Positions 25,562 through 34,138 of a DNA stretch of 64,000 bases are shown here, in pieces. Origin of the DNA: Deinococcus yavapaiensis KR-236 (GTDB taxonomy: Bacteria; Deinococcota; Deinococci; Deinococcales; Deinococcaceae); NCBI RefSeq assembly GCF_003217515.1, contig NZ_QJSX01000008.1, forward strand, positions 1,929-65,928, written 5' to 3'. Below the pieces are notes generated by a model. That model saw only the letters and a program-made list of their open reading frames with translations, did no database searches and was not told where the DNA came from. The position numbers and the translations under genes are program-made. Position 1 is the first letter of the stretch. Each line of letters begins with the position of its first letter.

Positions 25562-27517
25562 ATGAAGCATGTCTCATGGACGGCCCTCTTGACTTTGGGG
25601 CTGGTAGGGTGTGGAGGGTCGGCTCCGGGGCAACCGCCGGCGGCGATGACGGTCGACGTGCGAGGAGCGCAAGTGGCGGCCGTGCAATACGAAGGTACGA
25701 CGTCGTGGAGCGTCAAGAACGTGCCCGCTTGGCTCACGGTGTCGCCTCGCGCCGGAACGAACGCCGTCTCGACGCAAGTGAGCGTCGAGCCGACGATGTT
25801 CCTCAAGACGCCGCGCCTGAGCGGCACCTTCACCGTGCAGTGGGAGTCCGCCGACGGGCAAGGCTCGACCGTCGTGAAGGTGAACGCGGACTTGTCCTCG
25901 GTGTTGGCGCGCGTGACCGGACAGATCGTGCCGCCGAGCGTTCAAGGGCAAGACGCTGAAACTCGGCGCCCGACCGTCAACACCACGCGGAACGTGGAAG
26001 CGCAAAGCGTCCTCGTGAAATACCGAAGTGCCTCGGGCGTCGCGCGCGCCTTGTCGCTCGGCGCGGCGTCCTCGTCTGCCGGAGAGCGCGTGGCGGTCGT
26101 TCCAACGAACGACGTCAACGGGACCGTGCGCCGCTTGAAGCAAGACCCGGCCGTGGAGTACGCCGTGCCGAACGTGATGCTGCAACCGCTTGGCGAGGTG
26201 CTTCCCGCCAGCGTTCAGCCCGCCGATCAGTACGCACCGCTGCAGTGGCCGTTTCGCTTGCTGAGCTACGGCGCCGTGTGGCGAGACATGGAGGACCATC
26301 CGTATCCGAACGCCGTGACGGTCGCCGTGCTTGACACGGGCGTGCGGTACGACCACCCGGATTTGGAAGGCCGCCTGTACGGTCCCGGCGACGGGGCGCT
26401 CGACCTCGTCGAGAACGACGACGATCCGACGGACAGCGGTACGCCCGGCTTGGATGAAGGCAGCCACGGCACGCACGTCTCGGGCCTCATCGCCGCGCGT
26501 TGGGGCAAGTTCACGCCGCCTTGCGACACCTGCAGCGACAGCGGCGTCGTCGGCGCGGCGTACAAAGCGCCCGTGAAGGTGCTGCCCGTGCGCGTTCTAG
26601 GATCGGGCGGAGGCAGCCTCGCGATGGTCGCGACGGGCATTCGGTACGCCGCGGGTCTTCCCATCACCTTGAACGGCGAGACGCGGACGAATCCCCATCC
26701 GGCGCGCGTCGTCAATTTGAGTCTCGGCGCCGCCGTCTCCAGCGCGAATGCGCAGCCGCTGTGTGACGCCATCGCGGACGCGACGGCGCACGGCGCCCTC
26801 GTCGTTGCCGCGGGCGGCAACGACGGCAACACCAAGCCGTTCTACCCCGCCGCCTGCCCGGGCGCCATCGCCGTGGCGTCGGTCACGCTGGGCGAAATCC
26901 TGCCGCAACAAGCCAGCTACAGCAACGCGTACGGCGCGATCACCCTCGCGGCGCCGGGCGGCGAACGAGCGCACGCCTACAACGGAGGCTCGCTCGGCGA
27001 AAACGCCTTCCCCGATCTCGTGTACTCCACGTCGTGGGACTTCACGAACAACCGCCCCATCTACGAGGCGATGGCAGGCACGTCGCAAGCCACGCCGCAA
27101 GTTTCCGCGCTCGCCGCGCTCGTGATCAGCAAAGGGCTCGCCGAGACGCCGGACACGGTGCGCCAGCGTCTGATCGACTCGGCAACGCACCTCGGCACGC
27201 CGGGTCGTAACGACGTGTACGGCTACGGGCTCATCAACGCCGCCAAAGCCCTCAATGCCGAATCCGTCGAGCCCTCGCTCGACGTCCGCGTTCGCCAGGA
27301 TTTGCCGAGCGAAGATCCGCAGTTTCTGCGCCTCGACCTCGACGCCGTCGGGCGCTTCTCGGCTTACCTGCCGAGCGGGTCGTTCACGCTCGACGCGCGT
27401 CAAGACACGAACGGCAACGGCCTGTACGGCGAGGAAGGCGAGGCGCGCTTGTCGCATGCTTTCGAATCACAACCGGCGACGGGCCAAGACGACCTCGGGA
27501 AGTTGAGCTTGCGCTGA
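25562..27517 (+). CDS. Subtilisin-family (S8) serine protease, lipoprotein
   Basis: 651 residues. The signal peptide ends in LVGC (Cys18), a good lipobox, so the enzyme is anchored outside. Residues about 28-115 form a BACON/Ig-like beta domain, 120-215 look like a propeptide, and the S8 domain covers about 240-570 with D258 (AVLDTGVRYDHPDL), H305 (GSHGTHVSG) and S508 (AGTSQATPQVS). A C-terminal beta domain of about 75 residues resembles an SdrD-like module. All catalytic residues are present. TAGACT and GAGGAACG precede the ATG. A second S8 gene follows 72 bp later. Confidence 0.93.
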   Translation: MKHVSWTALLTLGLVGCGGSAPGQPPAAMTVDVRGAQVAAVQYEGTTSWSVKNVPAWLTVSPRAGTNAVSTQVSVEPTMFLKTPRLSGTFTVQWESADGQGSTVVKVNADLSSVLARVTGQIVPPSVQGQDAETRRPTVNTTRNVEAQSVLVKYRSASGVARALSLGAASSSAGERVAVVPTNDVNGTVRRLKQDPAVEYAVPNVMLQPLGEVLPASVQPADQYAPLQWPFRLLSYGAVWRDMEDHPYPNAVTVAVLDTGVRYDHPDLEGRLYGPGDGALDLVENDDDPTDSGTPGLDEGSHGTHVSGLIAARWGKFTPPCDTCSDSGVVGAAYKAPVKVLPVRVLGSGGGSLAMVATGIRYAAGLPITLNGETRTNPHPARVVNLSLGAAVSSANAQPLCDAIADATAHGALVVAAGGNDGNTKPFYPAACPGAIAVASVTLGEILPQQASYSNAYGAITLAAPGGERAHAYNGGSLGENAFPDLVYSTSWDFTNNRPIYEAMAGTSQATPQVSALAALVISKGLAETPDTVRQRLIDSATHLGTPGRNDVYGYGLINAAKALNAESVEPSLDVRVRQDLPSEDPQFLRLDLDAVGRFSAYLPSGSFTLDARQDTNGNGLYGEEGEARLSHAFESQPATGQDDLGKLSLR

Positions 27518-27589
27518 CGCCGGGCGCGTCGAGTGCTTTCGCAAGGTTCGCCTCATCCCACGTCAGCCTGGACGTGTGAACAATGAGGT

Positions 27590-29215
27590 ATGAGGAAAGC
27601 TTGGATGCTTTTGGCGGCGAGCCTCGCACTCACCGCCTGCGGTTTTCTCGAAACCCCGGCCGAGACACGCGTCGGTGAAGTCACGGGGAACGTCGTGCCC
27701 GATCTCGTGCTGTCCGCGTCGCAAGACACGGCGTCCGTCTCCGCGTCTTTCGGCGCTCCGCGTGTACGCGGCCAAGTGCTGATCTTGGGCGCGTCGGCGT
27801 TACGCGCCCAAGGCCTCGACGCGCTGTCGGGCGTGCGGTTGGAGGCGCTCGGCGACGACTTGGCGCGCGCTTTCACGCCGAGCGGCGAGACCGACGAGGC
27901 CTTCGCCGCTCGCTTGCGTGCCTCGGGCGTGCGCGCCCAACCCAACTATTTGTACCGCGCGCTCGCCGCGTCCGTTCCGAACGACCCCGGCTATCCCGGC
28001 AACGCCGGAATCTCGTTCGGCGCCACCCGCGTCACCCAGGATTACCTCACGCGCATCAACGCGAAGAGCGGCTGGGACGCCGCCTTCGACGCGGGCAACC
28101 CCAGCCTCACCTCGCCGATCGTCGCGGTGCTCGACACGGGCGTGGACGCCTCCCATCCGGATCTCGCTGGACGCTTGCTCGCGGGCCGCGACTTTTGCGC
28201 GACTACCCTCGAAACGAACGGCGATCCGGGAACGGCCTCGTGCTCCGGCGAGGACGCCGACACGTCGGAAACGACCGGCGACTCGAGCGGGCACGGCACC
28301 TTCGCCATCGGCATGATCGGCGCGGCGACGAACAACGGTGTTGGGATCGCGGGCCTCACGTGGTCGGGCCGCACCTTGCTGCCCGTCAAGGTCTTCAACA
28401 CGAGCTCCGTCGGGGAAGACTTCGCCGACACCGTCTCCCTCACGAAAGGCGTCGCGTTCGCCGTGTCGCGCGGCGCCCGCATCATCAACATGAGCGTCGG
28501 CTTCGGAGGCGGCAACTACGATCCGGCGCTCGCGCAAACGTTGCAAAGCGCGTACGACGCCAACGTCGTCCTCGTCGCCGCGTCTGGAAACGTCGCGATC
28601 GAAGGCGTGCTCTACCCCGCGTCCGATCCCCGCGTGATCTCCGTCGGGTCGACCGTCGTGAACAATCAAGGCGCCGAGGTTCGCTCGCCGAACTCCGCCG
28701 TGCCGCTCGCCGATCAACGCCCCGTGGACTTGTACGCGCCGGGCGGCGACATTCAACTCCAGAATCAATTGCTCGGACTCAACCTCGGCGGCGGATACAC
28801 CCGTCGTGCGGGCACGTCGTTCGCGGCGCCGCAAGTGTCCGGCGCGGCGGCCTTGCTGCTTCAGAAGAATCCTGCCTTCACGCCCGAGCAGGTGCGGCGT
28901 GTCCTCACAACGAGCGGGCGTGACATCGCAGGCGGCGCGAAACTGCTCGACGTCGGCGCGGCCATGCGGGCCACCGCGCCGTCCACCGCGCCCTACACCG
29001 TCACGGTCACGGCGCGGCAAGGCGCGAGCGTCGTTCAGACCTTCCGCAAGCAGACGTACGACGCCGTGAGTCGCGTGCCGTACAGCCTCACCTTGCCGTA
29101 CGGCACGTACACCCTCTCGGCCAGCCTCAGCGGCAACGGCTTGAACCTCACCGGAAGCCGCGTCTTCGAAGTCAACGCCGAGGAAGAATTCGGGACGGAC
29201 ATCACCGTCCGCTGA
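27590..29215 (+). CDS. Second subtilisin-family (S8) serine protease, lipoprotein
   Basis: 541 residues; the signal peptide ends LTACG (Cys17), again a lipobox. A propeptide-like region (about 40-130) precedes the S8 domain (about 150-465) with D182 (VAVLDTGVDASHPDL), H235 (SSGHGTFAIGM) and S410 (RAGTSFAAPQVSG). The Cys pair around residues 205-218 could form a disulfide. The C-terminal 70 residues are a beta-sandwich-like module. It has no N-terminal Ig domain, unlike its neighbour, and identity between the two is low outside the active-site motifs, so this is not a recent duplicate. Its last 14 bp overlap the convergent asd gene. Confidence 0.93.
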   Translation: MRKAWMLLAASLALTACGFLETPAETRVGEVTGNVVPDLVLSASQDTASVSASFGAPRVRGQVLILGASALRAQGLDALSGVRLEALGDDLARAFTPSGETDEAFAARLRASGVRAQPNYLYRALAASVPNDPGYPGNAGISFGATRVTQDYLTRINAKSGWDAAFDAGNPSLTSPIVAVLDTGVDASHPDLAGRLLAGRDFCATTLETNGDPGTASCSGEDADTSETTGDSSGHGTFAIGMIGAATNNGVGIAGLTWSGRTLLPVKVFNTSSVGEDFADTVSLTKGVAFAVSRGARIINMSVGFGGGNYDPALAQTLQSAYDANVVLVAASGNVAIEGVLYPASDPRVISVGSTVVNNQGAEVRSPNSAVPLADQRPVDLYAPGGDIQLQNQLLGLNLGGGYTRRAGTSFAAPQVSGAAALLLQKNPAFTPEQVRRVLTTSGRDIAGGAKLLDVGAAMRATAPSTAPYTVTVTARQGASVVQTFRKQTYDAVSRVPYSLTLPYGTYTLSASLSGNGLNLTGSRVFEVNAEEEFGTDITVR

Positions 29216-30239
29216 CAACCTCGCTCGACGTGACGGCCCTCAACGCGCCGCGCTCGTGGAGCAACTCCGCGATCTGCACGGCGTTGAGGGCCGCGCCCTT
29301 GAGCAACTGGTCGCCCGACACGAAAAAGTCGAGGCCGCCATCGAACACCAGGCTGGCCCGTACCCGTCCGACTTCCACGTCGTACTTTCCGCTGGCCGTC
29401 AGCGGCATCGGGTAGCGCTTCGCGGCGGGGTCGTCCACGAGCTCCACGCCAGGCGCGGTTCCGAGCAGTTCGCGCGCCTCGTCGGGCGTCGCGGACCGCT
29501 CGAACTCCAAGGTGATCGCCTCGGAGTGCGCGCGCAAAGTCGGAATGCGCACGGCGGTGCACGAGACGCGCAAGTTCGGCTCGCCGAAGATCTTGCGCGT
29601 CTCCCACGCGACCTTCATCTCCTCGCGGGTGTATCCGTTGTCTTGAAACGTATCGATGTGCGGAATGAGGTTGAAGGGAATGGCGTGCGCGAACGTCCGA
29701 GCTTCCACCGCCTGCTCGTCGAGGTAGGCGCGCGTGCCTTCCAGCAATTCCTCCATGCCCTTGGCGCCCGCCCCGGACGTCGCTTGGTAGGTGCTGATGA
29801 TCATGCGGCGCACGCCGAACGCGCGGTGAAGCGGCCACACGGCGACCGCCGCGATGGCCGTCGTGCAGTTCGGATTGGCGATGATGCCGCGGTGCGAGAG
29901 GGCCGCGTCCGGATTGATTTCGGGGATGACGAGCGGCACGTCCGCGTCGAGGCGGAAGGCACTGGAGTTGTCGATGACGACGCTGCCGCCCGCCACCCAA
30001 TCGGGCGCGTACGCCTTGGAGATGCTGCCGCCAGCCGACGCGAGAATCACGTCCGCCGGAATCGGGCCGGGAACGAGTTCGCGCACCACGAGGTCGCGGC
30101 GACGAAAAGGCAAGGTGGAGCCCGCGCTGCGCGCCGAGGCGTACAACTGCACCTCCGAAGGTTGAAGCGTCGATGCCTCCAGCACCCTCAGCATCTCCAC
30201 GCCTACCGCTCCCGTCGCTCCTACGATCGCAATTTTCAT
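29202..30239 (-). CDS. asd: Aspartate-semialdehyde dehydrogenase
   Basis: 345 residues from ATG 30239 behind AGGAGAG. It opens with the NADP-binding GATGAVG, has the nucleophile C125 in ANPNCTTA, substrate residues in SGAGAKGMEEL and the catalytic His region RVSCTAVRIPTLRAHS. It reduces aspartyl phosphate to aspartate semialdehyde, the branch point for lysine/DAP, threonine and methionine. The N-terminal extension possible from 30287 is unsupported. Its 3' end overlaps the stop of the subtilase gene on the other strand by 14 bp. Confidence 0.96.
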   Translation of the reverse strand: MKIAIVGATGAVGVEMLRVLEASTLQPSEVQLYASARSAGSTLPFRRRDLVVRELVPGPIPADVILASAGGSISKAYAPDWVAGGSVVIDNSSAFRLDADVPLVIPEINPDAALSHRGIIANPNCTTAIAAVAVWPLHRAFGVRRMIISTYQATSGAGAKGMEELLEGTRAYLDEQAVEARTFAHAIPFNLIPHIDTFQDNGYTREEMKVAWETRKIFGEPNLRVSCTAVRIPTLRAHSEAITLEFERSATPDEARELLGTAPGVELVDDPAAKRYPMPLTASGKYDVEVGRVRASLVFDGGLDFFVSGDQLLKGAALNAVQIAELLHERGALRAVTSSEVVSGR

Positions 30240-30280
30240 GTCTCTCCTTTTGTACGACTCGCTCGTCCGAGCTGACGCCT

Positions 30281-30346
30281 CGAACAAAAAAACCTGCTCT
30301 TTTCAGGAGCAGGTTCGGGCGACGGACCGCTTCGGTTCGTCGCCCG
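30281..30346 (-). terminator. Terminator plus upstream hairpin, for the gene at 30433-30741
   Basis: On the minus strand, AACCTGCTC/GAGCAGGTT with a 7-nt loop is followed by a run of seven T: a strong terminator (30284-30315). Immediately upstream in transcription lies a second hairpin at 30316-30346 (CGGGCGACG with complement, inner CCG-CTT-CGG). Together they separate the unknown gene from asd. Confidence 0.85.
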
Positions 30347-30432
30347 TCAAATCGTCGTCGTGAAGGCTCGCGCCATACTGCAAACTACGACGTGGTCGTC
30401 GCGCGCGTAGTGGGGCCGTCTAGAGGACCCCT

Positions 30433-30741
30433 TCATTTTTTGCGCTTCATCCACGACAACCATCCCGCCTTGGCTCGGTCCTCGGAGCGCTTGCCGACGA
30501 TGTCTTCCATGGTGATTTCAGGCGCAGGCATGTCGGCCTTCACCCAGCCGTGCTCCAGCAGCACCAAGCCACCGTAACGACCTGCCGCGTACAGCGCGTG
30601 CGACCGTTCGCCCTCGGGCGTTCGCACGGAGCGTGGGTCCACGAGGGCTTGCAGCATCGCTTGCAGCACGTCGTCGTCACACGTCCAGCAACCTTCGCTG
30701 AAAACGGCTTCCTTTCCGTAGATACGAATGCGAGTCGGCAT
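30433..30741 (-). CDS. Conserved-looking hypothetical protein with a CxxC motif
   Basis: 102 residues from ATG 30741, 9 nt after AAGGTG; an in-frame GTG at 30753 lacks a ribosome site. The sequence has GCWTCDDDVLQAMLQAL near residue 17, a central strand-like YGGLVLLEHGWVKA and a very basic Lys-rich end. I recognise no domain. It is soluble and monocistronic, with a strong terminator. The plus-strand frames in the same region are shadows. Confidence 0.65.
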   Translation of the reverse strand: MPTRIRIYGKEAVFSEGCWTCDDDVLQAMLQALVDPRSVRTPEGERSHALYAAGRYGGLVLLEHGWVKADMPAPEITMEDIVGKRSEDRAKAGWLSWMKRKK

Positions 30742-30840
30742 GTGAGAAGACACCTTGTGCGACGAAGGACGACGCGGGAAACGCGGCGCGCAGAGAGACG
30801 AAGTTTTGTGCTCTCCTACTCTAGCGCATCCCGAGCGACG

Positions 30841-31557
30841 TCAAGCGCCGAAAAGTGTACGCGGCTCCACGAGGAGGGGCGCCTCGCTTTCGAACGCTTC
30901 GCAGTATCGGCGTCCCGCGAGCGTACCCCAGTAGGTGAGACGCGCGCGGCGACGCTCCACGATCTCGGGCGTGACCGTCTCGGAGATGTATGGGCCGCCG
31001 AATTGGCTCGCGTGCGCGCGAATCGCCGCTTCCCACGCGTCTTGCACGTCGGCGACGTCCACGAGGACGTTCGGAACGATCGGAGCGTTGCCTTGATACA
31101 ACAGCACGCTGGAAACGCGGTGCGGCGCGCCCGCCACATCCGCCTTCGCGAGCGCGGCGAGGTGCACGCCACGCTTGGCGAGGTGGTACGTTCCGAAATG
31201 ATCGGGGTGACGGTCGGCGTGATGCGGGACGAACAGCACGCGCGGCCGCACGAGCCGAAGCGTCGCCGCGAGCTTCGCCGCGCCTTCCTGCGTGTCACGA
31301 AGCTCACCGTCGGGCAACTCGAGTTGCCCGCGCCACGCGAGTCCCATGATCTTGGCGGCAACGGCACACTCCGCTTCGCGCACGTCGGGTGTGCCGAGCG
31401 TTCCCTTCTCGCCGCGCGACATCTCCAAGATGCCCGCGGGGCGTCCGTCTCGCGCCAAGCGAATGAGGGTGCCGCCCGCGCCGATCTCGGCGTCGTCCGG
31501 GTGCGGCGCGAGGCACAGCGCGTCAAGGTCGCGTACCTCGCCGAACGTCGTTCTCAC
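30841..31557 (-). CDS. bshB1: Bacillithiol biosynthesis deacetylase BshB1
   Basis: 238 residues from GTG 31557, overlapping the plsY stop (GTGA). LmbE/PIG-L fold with the zinc motif APHPDDAEIGAGG and the downstream HHADRHPDH ligand cluster. RGEKGTLGTPDVREAE is typical of BshB1. It removes acetyl from GlcNAc-malate, the second step of bacillithiol synthesis, which fits Deinococcus. bshA and bshC are not in the window. Confidence 0.92.
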   Translation of the reverse strand: MRTTFGEVRDLDALCLAPHPDDAEIGAGGTLIRLARDGRPAGILEMSRGEKGTLGTPDVREAECAVAAKIMGLAWRGQLELPDGELRDTQEGAAKLAATLRLVRPRVLFVPHHADRHPDHFGTYHLAKRGVHLAALAKADVAGAPHRVSSVLLYQGNAPIVPNVLVDVADVQDAWEAAIRAHASQFGGPYISETVTPEIVERRRARLTYWGTLAGRRYCEAFESEAPLLVEPRTLFGA

Positions 31558-32144
31558 TTCGCCGCCTTCTCGCCGAGGCGGCGCTCCACGCCCGACTGCA
31601 AGCGCTTGATGTTGTCGCGGTGCTGCCAGACCAGCAAGGCGGCGAGGAACCCCACGACGCCGATTTCCCACGCGGCCCGACTCAAGACGAGGGCGATCAC
31701 CAACGCGGACACCGCGCCCACCATGCTGCCCGCCGACACGAGGCGGGTGGTGACGATGCAAAACAGCCCGATGCAGAAAGCGCCCGCCCCCAACAGCGGG
31801 TCGATGATGAGCAGCGTTCCGAACGAAGTCGCCACGCCTTTGCCACCCTTGAAGCCCAAGAAGACGCTGAAGTTGTGCCCCAACACCGCGAGCGCGCCGC
31901 ACAGCGCCTCCACGAAGGCGTCGTCCAAGACGAGCCGCGCGAGCAGCACGGCCAGCACCCCCTTGAAGATGTCGAAGGCGGCGACCAGCAACGCGGGTCC
32001 CCAGCCGAGGGCGCGCAGCACGTTCGTCGCGCCGGGATTGCCGCTGCCGACCGTGCGAATGTCGATGCCGCCGAGCCGCGCCACCCACGCTCCGGCGGGA
32101 ATACTGCCCAGAAGGTACGCGAGGAGCAGAGCGAGGACGGTCAC
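31554..32144 (-). CDS. plsY: Glycerol-3-phosphate acyltransferase PlsY
   Basis: 196 residues from GTG 32144. Signatures: GSGNPGATNVLRALG, LGHNFSVFLGFKGGKGVAT and five to seven hydrophobic spans. It transfers the acyl group of acyl phosphate to glycerol-3-phosphate in the membrane, first step of phospholipid synthesis. The start is chosen because TACAAT sits exactly 6 nt upstream (leaderless). A TTG at 32150 would fall next to the -10 box and cannot be in a transcript starting there. Coupled to bshB1 by a 4-bp overlap. Confidence 0.95.
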   Translation of the reverse strand: MTVLALLLAYLLGSIPAGAWVARLGGIDIRTVGSGNPGATNVLRALGWGPALLVAAFDIFKGVLAVLLARLVLDDAFVEALCGALAVLGHNFSVFLGFKGGKGVATSFGTLLIIDPLLGAGAFCIGLFCIVTTRLVSAGSMVGAVSALVIALVLSRAAWEIGVVGFLAALLVWQHRDNIKRLQSGVERRLGEKAAK

Positions 32145-32150
32145 GCGCAA

Positions 32151-32156
32151 ATTGTA
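32151..32156 (-). promoter_or_regulatory. -10 element of the leaderless plsY-bshB1 unit
   Basis: TACAAT on the minus strand with a 6-nt gap to the GTG of plsY. Same arrangement as at 24194, 25471, 17711, 47834, 47947, 50858 and 50949 in this window. Confidence 0.6.
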
Positions 32157-32251
32157 AAGGGTTTGGCTGGCGAACGCTCGTTGGACCGCGTCTAAACAAG
32201 AGCGCGGGCGCTTCGGCCGACTCGTCTCGCGCGTCCGCTCGACTTGATACC

Positions 32252-33799
32252 ATGAGGTGCATGACCGCGCTCGCCTCCATGGACGAGGAGCGGCGTCTCG
32301 AAGCCCTGAATCGGTACGAGGTATGGGAGACGCTGCCCGAAGAAGCGTTCGACCGCGTCGCGCGCCTCGCCGCCGAACTGGCCGACGCGCCGATCGCCAT
32401 GATCAGCTTCGTGGGCGCCGATCGGCAGTGGGCGAAAGCCTGCTACGGCATGCTGTCGCTCGAAGCGCCGCGCGGCGAAGCCTTCTGCACGTGGACGATT
32501 CGAAGCCCCGCCGTGCTCGTCGTGCAGGACACGCTTCGAGACGAGAACTTCGCGTCGCTTCCGCTCGTGACGGGCGCTCCGCACGTGCGCGCCTACGCGG
32601 GCGCACCCCTCGTCACGCCGGACGGCTTCACCATCGGCAGTTTGTGCATCATCGACGACCGCCCGCGCGACTTCTCGGAGAGCGTGCGGCGCCACCTCAC
32701 CTTGCTCTCCAAGGTCGTCGTCGATCAGCTCGAGGCGCGCCTCGAAGGTCGCCGCCTCGCGCGCAGCACCGCTTTCGCGCAGGCGCTCCTCACCATCTCG
32801 GCGCTCGGCGCGGAGGACGTCGCGCCGACCGAACTCGTGCGCCGCGCCGTCGAAGTCGTCGCGCGCGTCGCCGACGTCGATTGGAGCAGCCTCATCACCA
32901 TCGAAGGTGAGAACGTCAGCGGCTTCACCGTGCGAAGCACGCCGAACGTCCCGCCGATCTTCGAGAACTTCGCGCAGGCGGAAGTCGTGCACGGCTGGCA
33001 CGCCGCTTGGTCGTCGCACGGGCCGCACGAGTTCGAGTACGTCGACGATTACGCCGCGCATCCCGAGGTGCGCCGCCGCCTGCTGAACGTGGGTCTTCGT
33101 ACGGTGATGTGGGGCGCGCTCGGACACTTCGAGCACACTCGGTACCTGCTGGTCGCCGCGCGCTTTCACGTTCCGCGGCCTTGGACGGAGCCCGAACGGC
33201 AATTGTGGGGCGCCGTCGCGCGCGTCGTGACGTCCTCGCTGGAACGGCGCGCGTACCTGTTTGCTCTTCGCGAAGCGGCCCTCACCGACACCTTGACGGG
33301 CCTCGGCAATCGCCGCGCCTTCGACCTCGACCTCGACGCGACCTTGGCGCGCGCCCACCGAGCGAACTCGACGTTCAGCGTCGGCATCCTCGACCTCGAC
33401 GGCCTCAAGGCGATCAACGACCAAGAAGGACACGAACGCGGCGACGCCCTCTTGAGGACCTTCGCCGCCTCCTTGCGAAGCGAGTTGCGCATGGCCGACC
33501 GGATCTACCGCCTCGGTGGAGACGAGTACGCCTTGCTGCTCGAACATCCCGACGCGCGGTATCCGCCCGACGAGTTGCGAGACATCATGCTGAGCCGCGT
33601 GGAATGCGCCGCTCGCCGAACGCGTCGCTCGGGCTTCCCGGCGGCGGGCGCGAGCCTCGGGACGGCGCTGTTTCCGCACGACGCTCAAAGCGGCGCGGAC
33701 CTCGTGCGCCTCGCGGACGCGCGCATGTACGAACGCAAGCGTCTTCGCAAGGACTTCGGCGACGACTTCGTGGTACGCGAAATCGACTGGGATTCTTGA
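32252..33799 (+). CDS. Diguanylate cyclase with tandem GAF domains
   Basis: 515 residues. The N-terminal GAF domain begins with RRLEALNRYEVWETLPEEAFDRV, a form typical of GAF-GGDEF and GAF-kinase proteins. A second GAF-like region lies at about 170-335. The GGDEF domain (about 345-510) has an intact active site LGGDEY, the metal/phosphate motif DTLTGLGNRRAF, and an inhibitory I-site RMAD five residues upstream, so it should make cyclic di-GMP with product inhibition. No membrane span, thus a cytoplasmic sensor. Possible alternative starts at 32261 and 32279. Confidence 0.92.
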   Translation: MRCMTALASMDEERRLEALNRYEVWETLPEEAFDRVARLAAELADAPIAMISFVGADRQWAKACYGMLSLEAPRGEAFCTWTIRSPAVLVVQDTLRDENFASLPLVTGAPHVRAYAGAPLVTPDGFTIGSLCIIDDRPRDFSESVRRHLTLLSKVVVDQLEARLEGRRLARSTAFAQALLTISALGAEDVAPTELVRRAVEVVARVADVDWSSLITIEGENVSGFTVRSTPNVPPIFENFAQAEVVHGWHAAWSSHGPHEFEYVDDYAAHPEVRRRLLNVGLRTVMWGALGHFEHTRYLLVAARFHVPRPWTEPERQLWGAVARVVTSSLERRAYLFALREAALTDTLTGLGNRRAFDLDLDATLARAHRANSTFSVGILDLDGLKAINDQEGHERGDALLRTFAASLRSELRMADRIYRLGGDEYALLLEHPDARYPPDELRDIMLSRVECAARRTRRSGFPAAGASLGTALFPHDAQSGADLVRLADARMYERKRLRKDFGDDFVVREIDWDS

Positions 33800-34084
33800 A
33801 CGCCGAACGTCGGCGAGGCTTGAGGATCATCAACGCGAACAGCGCCGCTCCGAGGACGAGCGACGGACTGGAAGCGACTCGACGTTCGGGCACGCCAAGG
33901 CGAGCGCGCGAGACCGTGGGTTTCTCGGCGAGGCGTGGGTTGTGCTGTTTCCAACGCGCGAGGGAGAAACAGGAACAGGTTGAAGTACGTCGGGCCGACT
34001 TCGATGACCTCCGAGAGAACCTGAATCGAGACCAGCGTTTCATACATCAAAAAGCTGCACGCGAAACGAAGGTCGTACGCGGCA
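33800..34084 (-). other. Gap with a possible decayed small minus-strand gene
   Basis: No intact gene. On the minus strand from ATG 34047 about 40 codons read like real protein (YETLVSIQVLSEVIEVGPTY, then a hydrophobic FNLFLFLPRAL). Around 33.93-33.95 kb the protein-like frame shifts: the neighbouring frame then gives SLVLGAALFALMILKPRRR, a membrane-span-like end near 33.81 kb. A single indel would join them, so a frameshifted remnant is possible. Without homologues this is weak. Confidence 0.3.
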
Positions 34085-34136
34085 TTGCAACGAGAGGAGC
34101 GCGGCGGGTATCTCCGCCGCGCTCCTCTCGTTGCAA
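34085..34136. terminator. 23-bp perfect inverted repeat at the end of the Liv operon
   Basis: Arms 34085-34107 and 34114-34136 are perfect complements (left arm starts TTGCAACGAGAGGAGCGC) around GTATCT. It lies 2 bp beyond the livF stop and likely terminates the minus-strand ABC transporter operon or protects its 3' end. There is no T-run. The length and perfection are unusual for a plain terminator. Confidence 0.65.
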
Positions 34137-34138
34137 CG

